Assembly (NCBI GenBank): GCA_947359465.1
Contig: OX375872.1
Location: 5,647,741 to 5,711,740, forward strand
DNA length: 64,000 bases
Direction: 5' to 3'
DNA from: Metellina segmentata
Lineage: Eukaryota > Arthropoda > Arachnida > Araneae > Tetragnathidae
Part shown: positions 13,124 to 24,398 of the stretch, in pieces
Layout of the letters: each line of letters starts with the position of its first letter
Numbering within the stretch: position 1 is the stretch's first letter
Translations under genes and position numbers: made by a program
The notes under the pieces: generated by a model
The model's database searches: none
Seen by the model: only the letters and a program-made list of their open reading frames with translations
Told to the model about the DNA's origin: nothing

Positions 13124-13310
13124 AGTTGTTGTTGTTGTTGTTGCACATCCCCCTGATGTAGGAAAGCCTACACCAGGTCCAGAAGGCCCCGTCGTGCCAG
13201 ATCCCCATATACCTGCAAAAAGTCCTGATCAACCAACAGCTGCTTATACGAAGCGCCAAGACAGAGAAGAAGGTGATCAGGACAGATGTGCGATAAGAAT
13301 TTGTATGGTT
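13124..13310 (-). mobile_element. SINE fragment with (AAC)n tail
   Basis: On the plus strand (GTT)n at 13125-13142 is followed by a GC-richer 160-bp block (ctgatgtaggaaagcctaca, gccccgtcgtgcc). Read on the minus strand this is a unique body ending in an AAC tail, the same type of tail as the SINE at 2718. It is nested inside the piggyBac-like element. Confidence 0.45.
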
Positions 13311-13590
13311 AGCTAATAATGTTTGCGACTCAATGATCTTGTATTAAGTTGAACGGAAGCTATTTAGAATGATAAATTCACTTGGTGTCGAACCAGCGGA
13401 CGTTCTAGGTAAATTTACCTGTAAAATTTTTATAAATGATTCTAGACCAACGAAATTTGTACAGTATATTCATTTAGGAAAATGATTAAAAGTCACCAAA
13501 AATTTTCAGATTCAATTCACAAATGCGGAAAGGAGAACAAAATAAACAGGCTCCGTGTCGAATCGACACCGACGGACGTTCTAGTGCTAA

Positions 13591-14271
<681 letters not shown>

Positions 14272-14737
14272 GCTATAAAAACATTCTAAAACTTACTCTC
14301 TCTTAATTAAATTCTTTTTAAATGAGCCTCTCAAATATTACACCAGTACTTCGAAGTACAAAAATGATTCCTTTTGAAATTTATTCTCGATTCATGTTTA
14401 AAACATAAAAAAGATGCATTCTCTCACAGAAGCATTTTATGTGAATTCTGTTAATAATTTTTCGATTACAAATTAGGTAATTAATAATAATTAGAGGATA
14501 TTTATTAGAAATTAAAAAGGCATACAATTTTGGTTTGGTCAGTTAATAGTTTAATACATGATACTTACTTTGATTGGCACAGGGTTGCCCGTGACAGTTA
14601 CTTTTGTGAGGTTAGGTGTGACCAGTGTTAACGCTCACCAACCCTCAATGTTTGCTACGCATTCCCATTTGGTTTGCTTTACAAACCAACACCATAGGCA
14701 ATAGGTAACATGATACTGGCATGTCGCCTCATTACTT

Positions 14738-15088
14738 TTACCTCATCTGTTTGAGAGAAAAACATAAATTTAAAGAATCAGGCCCACCTCCACCCGACAT
14801 GACATGGACATGCCGCCTAATTCCTTCACACCATTCCTGTCTTGATGGTGGCTTTGAACAGTTTGGATGGTGGACTCGAACAGTTTTGATGGTGGCTTGA
14901 ATAATTTTGATGGTGGCTTCGAACAGTGTTAAAAACTGTGTCGTGTAGTGTACGGTCTCATCTGTGTCACCCATAGTGTCGATAGATTTGTAAATTTGAA
15001 CACTACCGGGAAATTGTTGTACGAGTTGCTTTTTGATGACATTGATGTCTTCATTTTTTGGGGAAATAATTGCCTTTCGCACAGTCAT
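14738..15088 (-). pseudogene. Helitron helicase fragment
   Basis: The frame contains KAIISPKNEDINVIKKQL, FPGSVQIYKSIDTM and HYTTQFLTL. It follows the conserved C-terminal block of Helitron PIF1-like helicases (A-x-L-x-PKN-x-x-V, P-G-x-x-x-x-Y-x-SxD, then FLN). The rest of the Rep-helicase protein is absent. The sequence after residue 57 diverges, coinciding with the minisatellite on the opposite strand. A truncated copy. Confidence 0.65.
14842..14931. repeat. About 23-bp minisatellite
   Basis: Four degenerate copies of gatggtggctttgaacagtt in tandem. Confidence 0.8.
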
Positions 15089-15492
15089 GCTATAAACTGC
15101 TGTGCCACATTTGGGAACGTTTGTGAATGCTATTACAAATGTGAAATGATTTCAAGCAGGCATGCATTTAATCCGGCCTGGTTCCACGGGGAATAACCGG
15201 AAATGTCTGTCGAAAGTTGTCAGCCGACAACGTATAAACTTACAAAAGCTTAAGCGTTAACTTTTGGTTTTGATATCTTTTTTAATGTTTAGCGATATTG
15301 ATGCAATTTTTGGTTTCTTTACTTACTCTTACATCCAGAGCTTCAAATCGGCCATGGATAAGATCAGCCCTGAATTAAAAGTGGTATTCTTAGCAGACAA
15401 AAACCCACATAGTAAACATCCCGCCATTCTTGGATTTTGTTGATCTTTTATGCATTTTTTGTTTGTTTGTGTTTGAATGTCTTTTGGAAAGT

Positions 15493-15613
15493 ATAGCGAT
15501 ATTTAATTTTGATAATTTATGCAACGTATAAACTGACAAAAACATAAACTTCAACTTTTGGTTAGGATAAATTTATACGTTTCATAAATTATCAAAATTA
15601 AATATTGCTCTAC
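15493..15613. repeat. 41-bp inverted repeat, hairpin-forming
   Basis: An arm containing atatttaattttgataattt at 15495-15535 is matched by its complement at 15571-15612, with about 36 bases between and two or three mismatches. Possibly the core of a small foldback element. Confidence 0.75.
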
Positions 15614-15667
15614 TTTCTATAATACACTCAATTACCAGAAACAGAAAAAAGACAACGCAAAAAGATA

Positions 15668-15760
15668 AATATGCTTTTAAAAAAGCAATAATTGCCGTTA
15701 TCCAGTCGGAATATGCTTTTAAAAAAGCAATATTCTGTCGTTATCCGGTTGGAATATGCT
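15668..15760. repeat. About 50-bp tandem repeat
   Basis: Successive copies of atatgcttttaaaaaagcaa plus a cgttatccggt-like linker; the third copy is partial. Confidence 0.75.
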
Positions 15761-15934
15761 TTTTTTTTTCGATTCGATGTAGATTATCCCAGTCGATGTA
15801 GATTATCTGTAAATTTCTGGACAGACGGGATCAGCGGTGACATGAACTCGCATGTTTGTTGATAGTCTGTGAATGACATTCCAAATGTGAGATGATTTCA
15901 AGCAGGCTTTCATTAAATCTGGCCTGGTTCCACA

Positions 15935-16300
15935 AAAAATAAACACAGCACAGCCAAAACAAAAAGTAGACTACAGCAAAAACGGAATCTCCCAGTCTCC
16001 TCACAATTAATTTGGGGTTCATGCTACTTTCATTCCGTTTTTAAAAATTGGGAAACAATTTAAACGTGAATTTTGGTCATAATAATTCGAAGACATCTGT
16101 CATTTTAAAAATGCTAAAAGTTCAGAATTCGAGAAACACTGTGCTAAAAAGCTGAATTCAAGGAGATAAGAATTTTATATACTAAGGATGATGTAGTTCT
16201 TTTTTTCGAAACATATGTGTATTTTTGAAATTTTTAATTGTATTATACTTGGTTATATTTAACTTGAAGAGCGAACGGAAATTTTGGAATCCAAATCTTA
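15935..16300. other. No feature seen
   Basis: AT-rich DNA without coding signals. Confidence 0.4.
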
Positions 16301-16309
16301 CCTAATTAC

Positions 16310-16460
16310 TAGAGACCAGATTTTTATGCTGTAAAAACTGCCAAAATATGCTATAAAATATGCAGTTAAGAATGCTAAAATATGCAAGTAATATGCAGTA
16401 AAAAATGACGAAATATGAAAAATATGCAGGAAAACCTGTTATAATATGCATTTTTATGCA
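16310..16460. repeat. AATATGC-rich subterminal repeat cluster
   Basis: At least eight copies of atatgc spaced 15-25 bases apart, next to the 3' end of the hAT at 16737. Clusters of short motifs inside the ends are typical transposase binding regions in hAT elements. A similar cluster occurs at 25300-25400. Confidence 0.5.
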
Positions 16461-16736
16461 CTACAAATTAAAATTGAAAATGAAAAAGACTATATTTGAA
16501 GGAGCTCTACAGGAAAGGAACAAAATGGTAAAGTCAACTATAAACATCAAGTTTCAAATACTGATGCACATTTATTGCTTTTACATTGCACAGAATTCCC
16601 ATTACAGTTTTATTAATAAATAGATTAAAAAAGGCTTTAAAAAAAAAAAGAAATAATATATACACACAAATTATATCGACATATTAAAAAAATTATATGA
16701 AAAATATTTAAAAGACTATGGTTATTATGGGTGAAG

Positions 16737-18510
16737 TTATAACTTTATTGTACTTGCTTCTAAATTATCTTCCTTAAAATGATGTCTACGATCACTTAAA
16801 ATTGTTTTATACGATGAAAAAGAGCGTTCCACATTCTCAGACGTTATGGGTGCGATTATCAAGGAACTTAAAAATTTAGGGTCCCACAGGTCATTTTTAT
16901 TTAGTTCGGTCCCTTCCTCTCCTTGAAGCATTTTATTAATAGTTATCAATTTTGTCAACCCAAGATTTTTGTTAACACATCATCTATCTTTTCTTTTTGT
17001 ATGTTACCAGTCTTGCCTGAAATCGAATTGATTTTAATTACCGCATCTTCAAGGATTGAAAGGCTTTCATTTAATATTAATCCTTTTTTTTGCATGTTTT
17101 GGGATCGAATCTATTAAAAAAGAGCAATGCGTTTTTTACAAATGTCAATGATTTAACGAAGGTTACGTTTTCTATTCATATAGCTACTTTATCTAAAGTT
17201 TGTGCGGAATCAGCATTATTTATTTTTTAATTTTCGAATCACTTCCGAATATTGGTTCCAATGCTCGGCGAAGAACAAAGCAGCATGTGCCCCATCTCGT
17301 GAGCACAGATGTCGGAGGAAACGAAACATTTCCTTGTAAACTACCACACGGGAGGGTGCTTTTAGAAATTGTTTTTTCTTGTCCAATAAAGGAATCTTTA
17401 ACTTTTTCAGCAATAAGGTTAAGTACATGGGCAATGCATGTGACGTGAACTAGGTTTTTATAAAACGTTTGTAACAATTTTCCAGCCTTAATCATATACG
17501 AAGCCGAATCTGTCAAAAGTAACAAAAATCGATTTTCTATTCCACTATCATTGGGAAAGATTTTTAATAAAACGACATGTTGTGTCGTGATTAGTTTTAT
17601 CGAGGATTTTAGAAGCCAAAAGAAATGGGTGGCCAGCTTCGTGTGAACTCAATTTTCCTATTAAAAGATTAGCCACATAATTACCCCTAACATCGATGGT
17701 TTCATCGACGACAAGGTACACGTAATTCTCCCCTATGTGTTCCCTAAGTTTTTGTAATGTTTTTTGATAGCAAAGATCGAAGTAATTTTTTCGGAGAGTG
17801 AGTGCTCTCATCGAGGATATTTCGGTTCGAGTATTTCGAAAGAAATTCATTGAGGATGGAATTCTTTAGTTTAACCCTTCTTTGCATGTTTTTTTCTGTA
17901 TTGGTGAAATAAATAATGTTGATATAATTCATGTTCAAAATTGAAGGAAAAATGGTTAAAAAAATCTTAGTATATATTTATAGTATAAATTTAGCAAAAA
18001 ACAATATGATGGTATCATGTGGTATTTTTTAATTAAACGCAAACTTTTTCAGAAATTGCTCTCAAAATAACAGAAACACATGTTACAAACCTTTCTTCCA
18101 CTCATTTTCACTTTTTTAGCAATAGAAACTCAAATATAATAAAACAAAATTAAAAACGAAATCATACGTTTATTGTAACTGCAACAAACAGCGGAGAATG
18201 ACAGCTTCAAGCTCGTTTTACTGATAGTGACACTTGCTTATTTTTGACAGCTATGTTTTTTTTTATGCAAAGGACATTAAAAAAGTATCCAGACACGATC
18301 AACTTAAAGTGAACTTGTTCTTTTATATAATTTTTGGGTATTCAATGTTATGATGGAAATTTCCACCATTATGCAAAGAAGGGTTAAAGAAAGGAATGTC
18401 GACCGAAATTAATGCCAGACATAAATATTCGCAAAAACTATCATCCTGCTTTGACGTTCATTGTGATTGACTAAGCAAAACTTGACTCTTATAAAATCTT
18501 TGTTCGTCGG
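16737..18510 (-). pseudogene. hAT transposase, broken and split by a MITE
   Basis: On the minus strand, after an upstream part (SFCEYLCLALISVDIPF near 18430-18390), the MITE at 17875-18383 intervenes. The protein resumes as KLKNSILNEFLSKYSNRNI (17868-17800), then LTLRKNYFDLCYQKTLQKL and YVYLVVDETIDVRGNYVANL, LLLTDSASYMIKAGKLL with HVTCIAHVLNLIAEKV, VLTRWGTC, FFAEHWNQY, and finally the dimerisation region APITSENVERSFSSYKTIL. This is the full domain order of a BED-less CGGBP1-like hAT transposase. Several frameshifts (about 17800, 17300) and stops kill it. Confidence 0.8.
17875..18383. mobile_element. piggyBac-type MITE with TTAA duplication
   Basis: 509 bp with perfect 13-bp inverted ends CCCTTCTTTGCAT, flanked by TTAA at 17871-17874 and 18384-18387. 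CCC-starting ends and TTAA duplication are diagnostic of the piggyBac superfamily. No coding capacity. With one TTAA and the insert removed, the flanking hAT protein reads across the junction in frame. Confidence 0.88.
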
Positions 18511-18944
18511 AAGAATGTGCTCGTACAAAAAAAAAATTGAAATCAATGCACTAACTTAATCAAGCCGAAATTTGAATGTAAATTTTTCTTGGGCCTCCCG
18601 TAACACTGGAGTTACACCCCTGAGAAATACCATGTAAAAACACCGTGTTATATAATTTATATGATAATAGGAGGGAGCTTTTGTCTTGCTTTCATTTAAT
18701 TTTTGGATAAACAAATAATAGGTGAAAACGTATTAATCGAGGGTCAAGTTTATTAGCACCTGCATATTTGTATGTCTACATGTGATTTAAATTCTCATTT
18801 CACTTCTATAAAGACAATGAAATGGAATGAATTACCAGTTTTGACATGTTGTTCTAGTTGAGATTTCCTCTCACATGTTATCTGACCGTCGTACGAAAAC
18901 ATATCTTTGTTATATCTTTTATTTATATCCTTCAGTCACCCTTT
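18511..18944. other. No gene recognised
   Basis: Intervening DNA between the hAT remnant and the Harbinger element. Confidence 0.4.
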
Positions 18945-19599
18945 GGCCACGTTCACATGGAGTTTTTCTAACGCTCGTTTTCCATGTGAACACCCTTTTG
19001 CGCGTTTTGCAAGGTCAGCTTTCCTTAAGCATTAAATTATGTTTTTATTCCTACAATTGAAATTTCTATCTTTGCGATGGTTGAAGATAGAGTGGAAATT
19101 TGAACGGATTTCGAATCTGCGTAAAATTCTGTGCCAGATCAACACCAAAAACATAATACTTTTCATAAAAAATAAATTTTCTGTAGTAGTAACTAATTTT
19201 TTTTGCGAAACTCATTTTGCTAGGACTTATCACATGCATTGAAAATTTTCTAGAAGCACGGTGATGACTAAATAAGAAATGTATTTGACATATTAAATTT
19301 AAATTGAATTAAATTAATTTAAATTAACTTTACAGAATGTGATTATTTTCGCATCGAAACTCAACGCAGACTATTCTGCAAGACAGATGAAAATGTTATC
19401 TTTTGAACAGATAAAATTAAATCTTGAAGTTGAACGTCTTTTTTAAACTAATTAATATATTTGTATTTGGTTTATTGAAAATATAAACTCTAAATAAAAA
19501 ATAGGTATGAGTTTATTAGATGATATATTCACAAAATGAGTAGGAGTGCCGCAAAAAACTAGTAAGTCGGAGGGTGCCACTGTTTCATTACAAAGAAAA

Positions 19600-20489
19600 A
19601 ACACGGTCACTTTTTTATTTCTTTTCATGTATTTGGCATCGGGATGCTCCTTTGCTGATTTGCACTACAGTTACAGGGTCGGCAAGTCTACTATCACAAC
19701 TTTAATTAAACAAGTGTGCTAATCAATTTGGAACAGATTAAGACTAATCTGTATGCCAGAAATGACAAATGAGAAGTGGGAGGAAGTTTCAGAAGGAATA
19801 AAAAAATACGCTAATTTTCCGAATTTCATTCGTGCTATTGACGGAAAGCACATTCGAATTATACAACCTGCTAATACAGGCTCTCTATATTACAACTACA
19901 ATAATTATTTTTTATCGTGTTGTTAGCTGTATGTGACGCGAACTATAGTTTTCTCTATGTTGACATTGGCTTGGCTGTTTTCCAGGAGTCTTTATTGTAC
20001 AGAAAACTTATAGAGCATGCTTTAAAAATTCCAATACCAAAACCTATATCCACCGTTGGTACCATATTTTTGCCTCGTGTACTTGTAGGAGATGAAGCTC
20101 TTGGAATTTCGATAAACGTCATGCGCTCTATTTTTGGAAAATCTCTAACATACATCAAGAGAATTTTCAACTATCGCTTATCAAGAGCACGACGAAAAAT
20201 CGAATGTACATTTGGAATGATGGCGAACAAATGGAGAATATTTTATAGAGTAATGAAAACTAAAATAGATATAACCGAAACTATAATTGGGGCCTGTTGT
20301 GTTCTGCACAATTATGTAAGATCCCGAGATGGGTATCGATATGAAGATAATCTTTATAAAACTCCATTTACAAGTTTTAGTACCAGAACTATACCACGAG
20401 GAAACATGTCAGCTAAAACTGTCAGACATAACTATACCGATAACTTTGTGAATGAAGGCAAAGTATCATGGCAGGATAAAATGATATAA
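19600..20489 (+). pseudogene. Harbinger transposase (HARBI1-like), damaged
   Basis: A DDE nuclease that would cut and paste the element. The reading starts upstream of the 190-codon frame 19917-20489. MYLASGCSFADLHYSYRVGK (near 19630-19690) leads, after a break, to EKWEEVSEGIKKYANFP and FIRAIDGKHIRIIQP (first catalytic Asp). The frame then shifts to LLAVCDANYSFLYVDIG, VGDEALGISINVMRSIF and ARRKIECTFGMMANKWRIF. The Gly/Asp-Ser block expected after VDIG, which in the family supplies the second catalytic Asp, is missing (VDIG runs directly into LAVFQES). The enzyme is predicted dead even apart from the frameshift near 19910 and stops upstream. Confidence 0.82.
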
Positions 20490-20524
20490 AGGTTATTAAA
20501 TATTAAAAATAAAATACAATAAAG

Positions 20525-20700
20525 AATTTACCAAATATTTTCTTTTTTTCTTTGCTGTCTCCAATTTCAGAAAAAACTTCGACAATATATTCCCAAGAAG
20601 ACTTTTTCAAACCTCTGTTCTTATGAGCAGGACACTCCATATTCCAAATAGCAGGAATTTTATGTTTTTCATCAATTAAAAGATCGGTGTCACAGAGCTC
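20525..20700 (-). pseudogene. MADF (SANT-like) gene fragment of Harbinger
   Basis: Minus-strand reading DLLIDEKHKIPAIWNMECPA, HKNRGLKKSSWEYIVEVF. It matches the MADF fold pattern (L-I-x-x-V ... P-x-I-W ... Y/H-K-x-R ... W-x-x-I), a DNA-binding partner encoded by many Harbinger elements. Only about 55 residues are visible, upstream sequence is unrelated, and the start is lost. It converges on the transposase gene. Confidence 0.6.
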
Positions 20701-21094
20701 TGCTTCCCTAGTGAAGGACTATTCCCTTTTTCCGGTGTCAGTAGAACGATTATAAAGAATTTGCTTACAATAAAGAGCAGAGCAAGGTCATTTATAGCTC
20801 CAAAAACTAACAGATGAGTCATGTAACGAGTGTGACTGTCAATGTTCCAGCAAAATAGAATCGAAATCAGGAACATAATGAATATAATTACTACACTCAA
20901 TAGTGATAAAATTGCTCTAAAACGCTCTTGCTTGTAGAATGGCCTACAATAGAACTAATCAAAAATCTGGAAACTGAAAATCGACCTTCCATCTTCATGA
21001 AACTATGATATAAAAATTACATTAAATGTAGTAACATTAATGATAACAATAAGATTGACAGAAGGATTAGAACATGTTGTATGAAAAACAAGGC

Positions 21095-21240
21095 CAGTAA
21101 AATATCGACTGGAGGATTGCGAGTTCGAATTCAACCAAAGACCGTCGTGTACAAAGGGGGCTGGTGAACGTTAAATCTGTAATGGCCTAAAATGTAATCA
21201 CGTTGGCATGGTGTGGAAACTTAAACGAACCGTCGTCGGT
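21095..21240 (+). mobile_element. tRNA-derived SINE fragment
   Basis: A B-box-like gcgagttcgaattcaacc followed by aaagaccgtcgtgt and gaacgttaaatctg, the same body as the SINE at 2718-3051. The A-box side is weak. It lies inside the Harbinger element. Confidence 0.55.
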
Positions 21241-21469
21241 ATACATTATCTCAAAACTAATATTACTTACTATTCCCCTTTGTTTGAAACTATCTTCAAA
21301 ACACCGAATGAATTAATTTGCATCCTATTTTTAATGGTATTAAAAACAAAGCAGTAAAATTAAGGCAACAAAGTACTCTATTCAAGATATATCTTTTCTA
21401 TAATACGACATAAATAGTTCTTTTTGTGTTCGTAATGATTATCTTCTTCAAATACTTCCAAATTCATAT

Positions 21470-21605
21470 TGCAAAAATATAAAATTTTACAGTTAAAAAA
21501 TTATTTGTTTAAAGAAAATCACATTTAAGATATCGAGCCTAACTAGAATTTCCGTTGAAATTTTCACTGCATCTTTAACGATCGCGAAAATAGAAACATC
21601 GAACA
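21470..21605. repeat. Third copy of the AT-rich repeat family
   Basis: ttatttgtttaaagaaaatc, agatatcgagcc and ctttaacgatcgc blocks shared with 10273-10600 and 11873-12020. Confidence 0.45.
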
Positions 21606-22136
21606 GGAATTTAGAAACTGCTAACGCCAGTCAAAACGAGTGTCATGTGAACAGCGTACCATATTCCTATGTATCTCGAGCTTCAGCCGAAACTTTCGAA
21701 TTATCGGTTCCCCTCGGCTCGCGGAGCAATAAAAACGCCCGATTCAGCAGTTTTCTGCATGTCAACGCTCCAGTAGAACTCAGTGTATTTTGGCTACCCG
21801 CGTTGGGTGTCAACATCAAACGCGCGTTAGATTTCGCCTCATGTGAACGGGGCCTTTGACTTTGAACGAAAAAGAGTGTGAAATTTTAGGCATGTTTCTG
21901 AACAGCTGGCAAAACAAAACGAAATTAAATTAAAAATGAATGGATTTCTCTTTTGGGATTTTACACACTTTTCTTTTTATATTCATAGAATAACTTCCTG
22001 TCTTTGCGGCCTATTCAGCTTTCGAGCCTGAATGTTTTTCTTCATGTGTTAATTTTCTTCATTTTTTAAAATTTTTCCTCCGAAAATAAATCCTTGCATA
22101 CAATAATTTCGCACACAACAGATTCTTTATGTAGTT

Positions 22137-22164
22137 ATATATATATATATATATATTATATATA
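22137..22164. repeat. (AT)n microsatellite at the PLE truncation point
   Basis: An AT run abutting the first recognisable codons of the Penelope-like element. Confidence 0.8.
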
Positions 22165-22174
22165 AATTATAACT

Positions 22175-24398
22175 CCAACTCCACTTTTAACCTGGAATTC
22201 CATCATTTTTCTTTACATGGTTTTAGCAATGCACAAATTACTATACTTGATATTGTCAAAGATAAAAAATTGAGACTGGCTAAAGAAAACATTAACATTT
22301 TAAAATTTAAAACACTTGCTCCTTATGGTTTGAATGATCTATTTCAAAATACACAGGTTAATGTTGATAACTGCAATACTTTTGCTTTATTCCATACGTC
22401 AAAAGAGAAAACAAAGAGAGGATGTAGAGGAAGCGGTGAAAATAAAAAACTTAACACTTCTGATAATATTCACCAGTTTAATAATTTTATAAAAAACCTG
22501 AAACTTATTGAAAAACACTTTATAGAAACTTTTAATTTTAAACCCTTAAAAAAATTCATATTTTCTTTGAATGACAGTACGTGTCTTAAGTTTAAGAATT
22601 TACTTACAAACATTGACTCTCTCAATCCTCATTTTTTACTTCTACTCCATGATCTTTATAAAGCTAGACTTTCTAAAATTAATAAGAATAAAACTAGTAG
22701 TAAAGATAATCCAATTTATATGAAGATAAGTTTTAAACATATTATTTTCGATAAATTCAACTTTAACAGAATTGTGAATAACCTACAGAATATTTTTCCT
22801 TTAAAATTTCTTAACATAAAAAAATGCTTTAAATATGATTTACCATTGGGGAGAAAATTTTTTAATTACAATCATTTTTGCAGTAAGATTGATTTATATA
22901 GAGATAAAGTTGTATGCTTGTGCGACAACATAAATTTCAGACCCTATTTAAATGAAGACTTAGGACACATAGTGACTGGTGATCTTGGTATTGTTGAAAA
23001 TGACCAATGAAGAGATGTTATGTATAAAGGTACTAAATTTAGGCCTATTTATAATTTTAATAGAAATAGTATACTTAAAAGCTTTCTGGAAGACATTGAT
23101 AATTTCTGTTTTATGACCTCTTCTAAATTTAAAGTCCCTTTATGTTTGTTTACAGAATGGAAATGGAAATTATATGATCATTTTAAAGATTTTATTAATA
23201 ATAATATTCAATCTATTTTTGACAATACCGGTAATTACAAGACAATAAACACAGCCATTAAGGATATTCAAAATAAATTTATCATTACTACAGTTGATAA
23301 AGCCTCAGGTAACTATGCTTTCATATGTAAAAAACTTTATTTAAATTTACTTGATGCTGAACTTAAGAATTCAGATACATATAAATTCTGTAAATCTACT
23401 TATAATACCATTATTAAAAAAATCATTTCTTCAAATAAAAGAGTTAAAATTTCCAATCAACACATAATTTACCTTATATTACCGTTATTCCTAAATTTCA
23501 CAAAAATCCTATTAAATTCCGTTACATCACTTGTGGTAATAACTCTTATATGATTAAACCTGGCTTGCTACTATTTAAATATTTAAAAATTATTCTTGCT
23601 GCCATTTTTGATGAAGGCTTTACATGGATTATATGTGATAATAACAAGGTTTTGAATTTTTTGGATAAAAATATTATTAATGATATTCAGACCTATGATT
23701 TTAAAGACCTTTTTACCAGCATACCCCTGGACAAATTGAGAGATGTTTTGAACTATTACTATCATGATTTTAATAACTTAATTGATCTGGATTTTGAGGA
23801 ATGGGAATTTTTGGTTAATTATTGTATTTTTAATAATTATATATTTAATGGTGAGCATATTTACACTCAAGTTAAGGGTATTCCCCAAGGTTCTAATTTT
23901 TCTTCCATTCTTGCTAATTTATTTCTTCATTATTTTGAAAAAAACTTTTGCCTTCAGATAAATACTGCTTTTAGATTTATTGATGATTTAATTGTTTTTA
24001 ATAATAGCAACTTTGCTAATATTTGGAAATCCATCTATCCAGACGAACTTTCTTTAATTAAAACCAATCTGGATAACAATAATACTGATTTTCTAGACAT
24101 AAAAATTTCTGTTTCATCCGGCAAAGTTGACATTAATGTATATGATAAACGCAGCGATTTTAAATTTACAGTCATTAAATTAATATTTTGGGACTCCAAT
24201 ATCTCTAAAATAATATACTACAACACGATAGCTGGTCAATTGGTACGTTTCAAAAAAATTTGTAATTCTGATGCTAACTTTTTATTACAATGTAAATATC
24301 TAAAAAACACACTTCTCAATAACAAATACCCGTTTTCATTCTTTAAAAATATTTTTGAAAGATTTATTAATATCAACACCTACACAACACATGAATAA
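22175..24398 (+). pseudogene. Penelope-like reverse transcriptase, probably Naiad-type
   Basis: The reading runs in one frame from upstream of 22270 to 23010, passes one TGA (23008-23010), continues to about 23470, then shifts frame and runs to 24398. Motifs in order: GFSNAQITILDIVKD with KENINILKFKTLAPYGLND (22220-22350), then VDKASGNYAFICKK (23293), IPKFHKNPIKFRYITCG (about 23490-23540), TYDFKDLFTSIPLDKL (motif A), GIPQGSNFSSILANLFLHYF (motif B) and FRFIDDLIVFNN (motif C, DD catalytic pair at about 23980). The KEN...L.T..PYGLN block is the end of a GIY-YIG endonuclease. Lying before the RT, it suggests the permuted Naiad/Chlamys order. The 5' end is truncated at the AT run. Codon use is extremely AT-rich. 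Confidence 0.75.

Larger units (their letters stand above)
12073..13586 (-). mobile_element. Internally deleted piggyBac-like element
   Basis: A 1.5-kb segment between matching ends, CGCTAGAACGTCCGCC on the left and the complement of CACTAGAACGTCCGTC on the right. Both are flanked by CTAA, a one-base variant of the TTAA that piggyBac elements duplicate. The end motif recurs subterminally at about 12102-12128 and 13393-13410. It encloses the N-terminal part of a piggyBac transposase, but the catalytic core is gone. Confidence 0.7.
15125..15932. repeat. Dispersed direct repeat pair of about 65 bp
   Basis: Copies at about 15125-15190 and 15867-15932 share gatgatttcaagcaggc and ggcctggttccac with about 85 percent identity by eye. 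Confidence 0.7.
18945..21854 (+). mobile_element. Harbinger (PIF/Harbinger) DNA transposon, 2.9 kb
   Basis: The ends are GGCCACGTTCACATGGAG on the left and the complement of GGCCCCGTTCACATGAGG on the right. Each is flanked by TTT, a 3-bp duplication of the size usual for this superfamily. Inside are a HARBI1-like transposase (plus strand) and a convergent MADF/SANT-like gene (minus strand), the standard two-gene arrangement. Both are damaged and a SINE has inserted between the MADF gene and the right end. Confidence 0.82.

Noticed and set aside
20676..20900. 74-codon minus frame with two hydrophobic segments
   Set aside because: It overlaps the MADF fragment in another frame and its composition is AT-driven.
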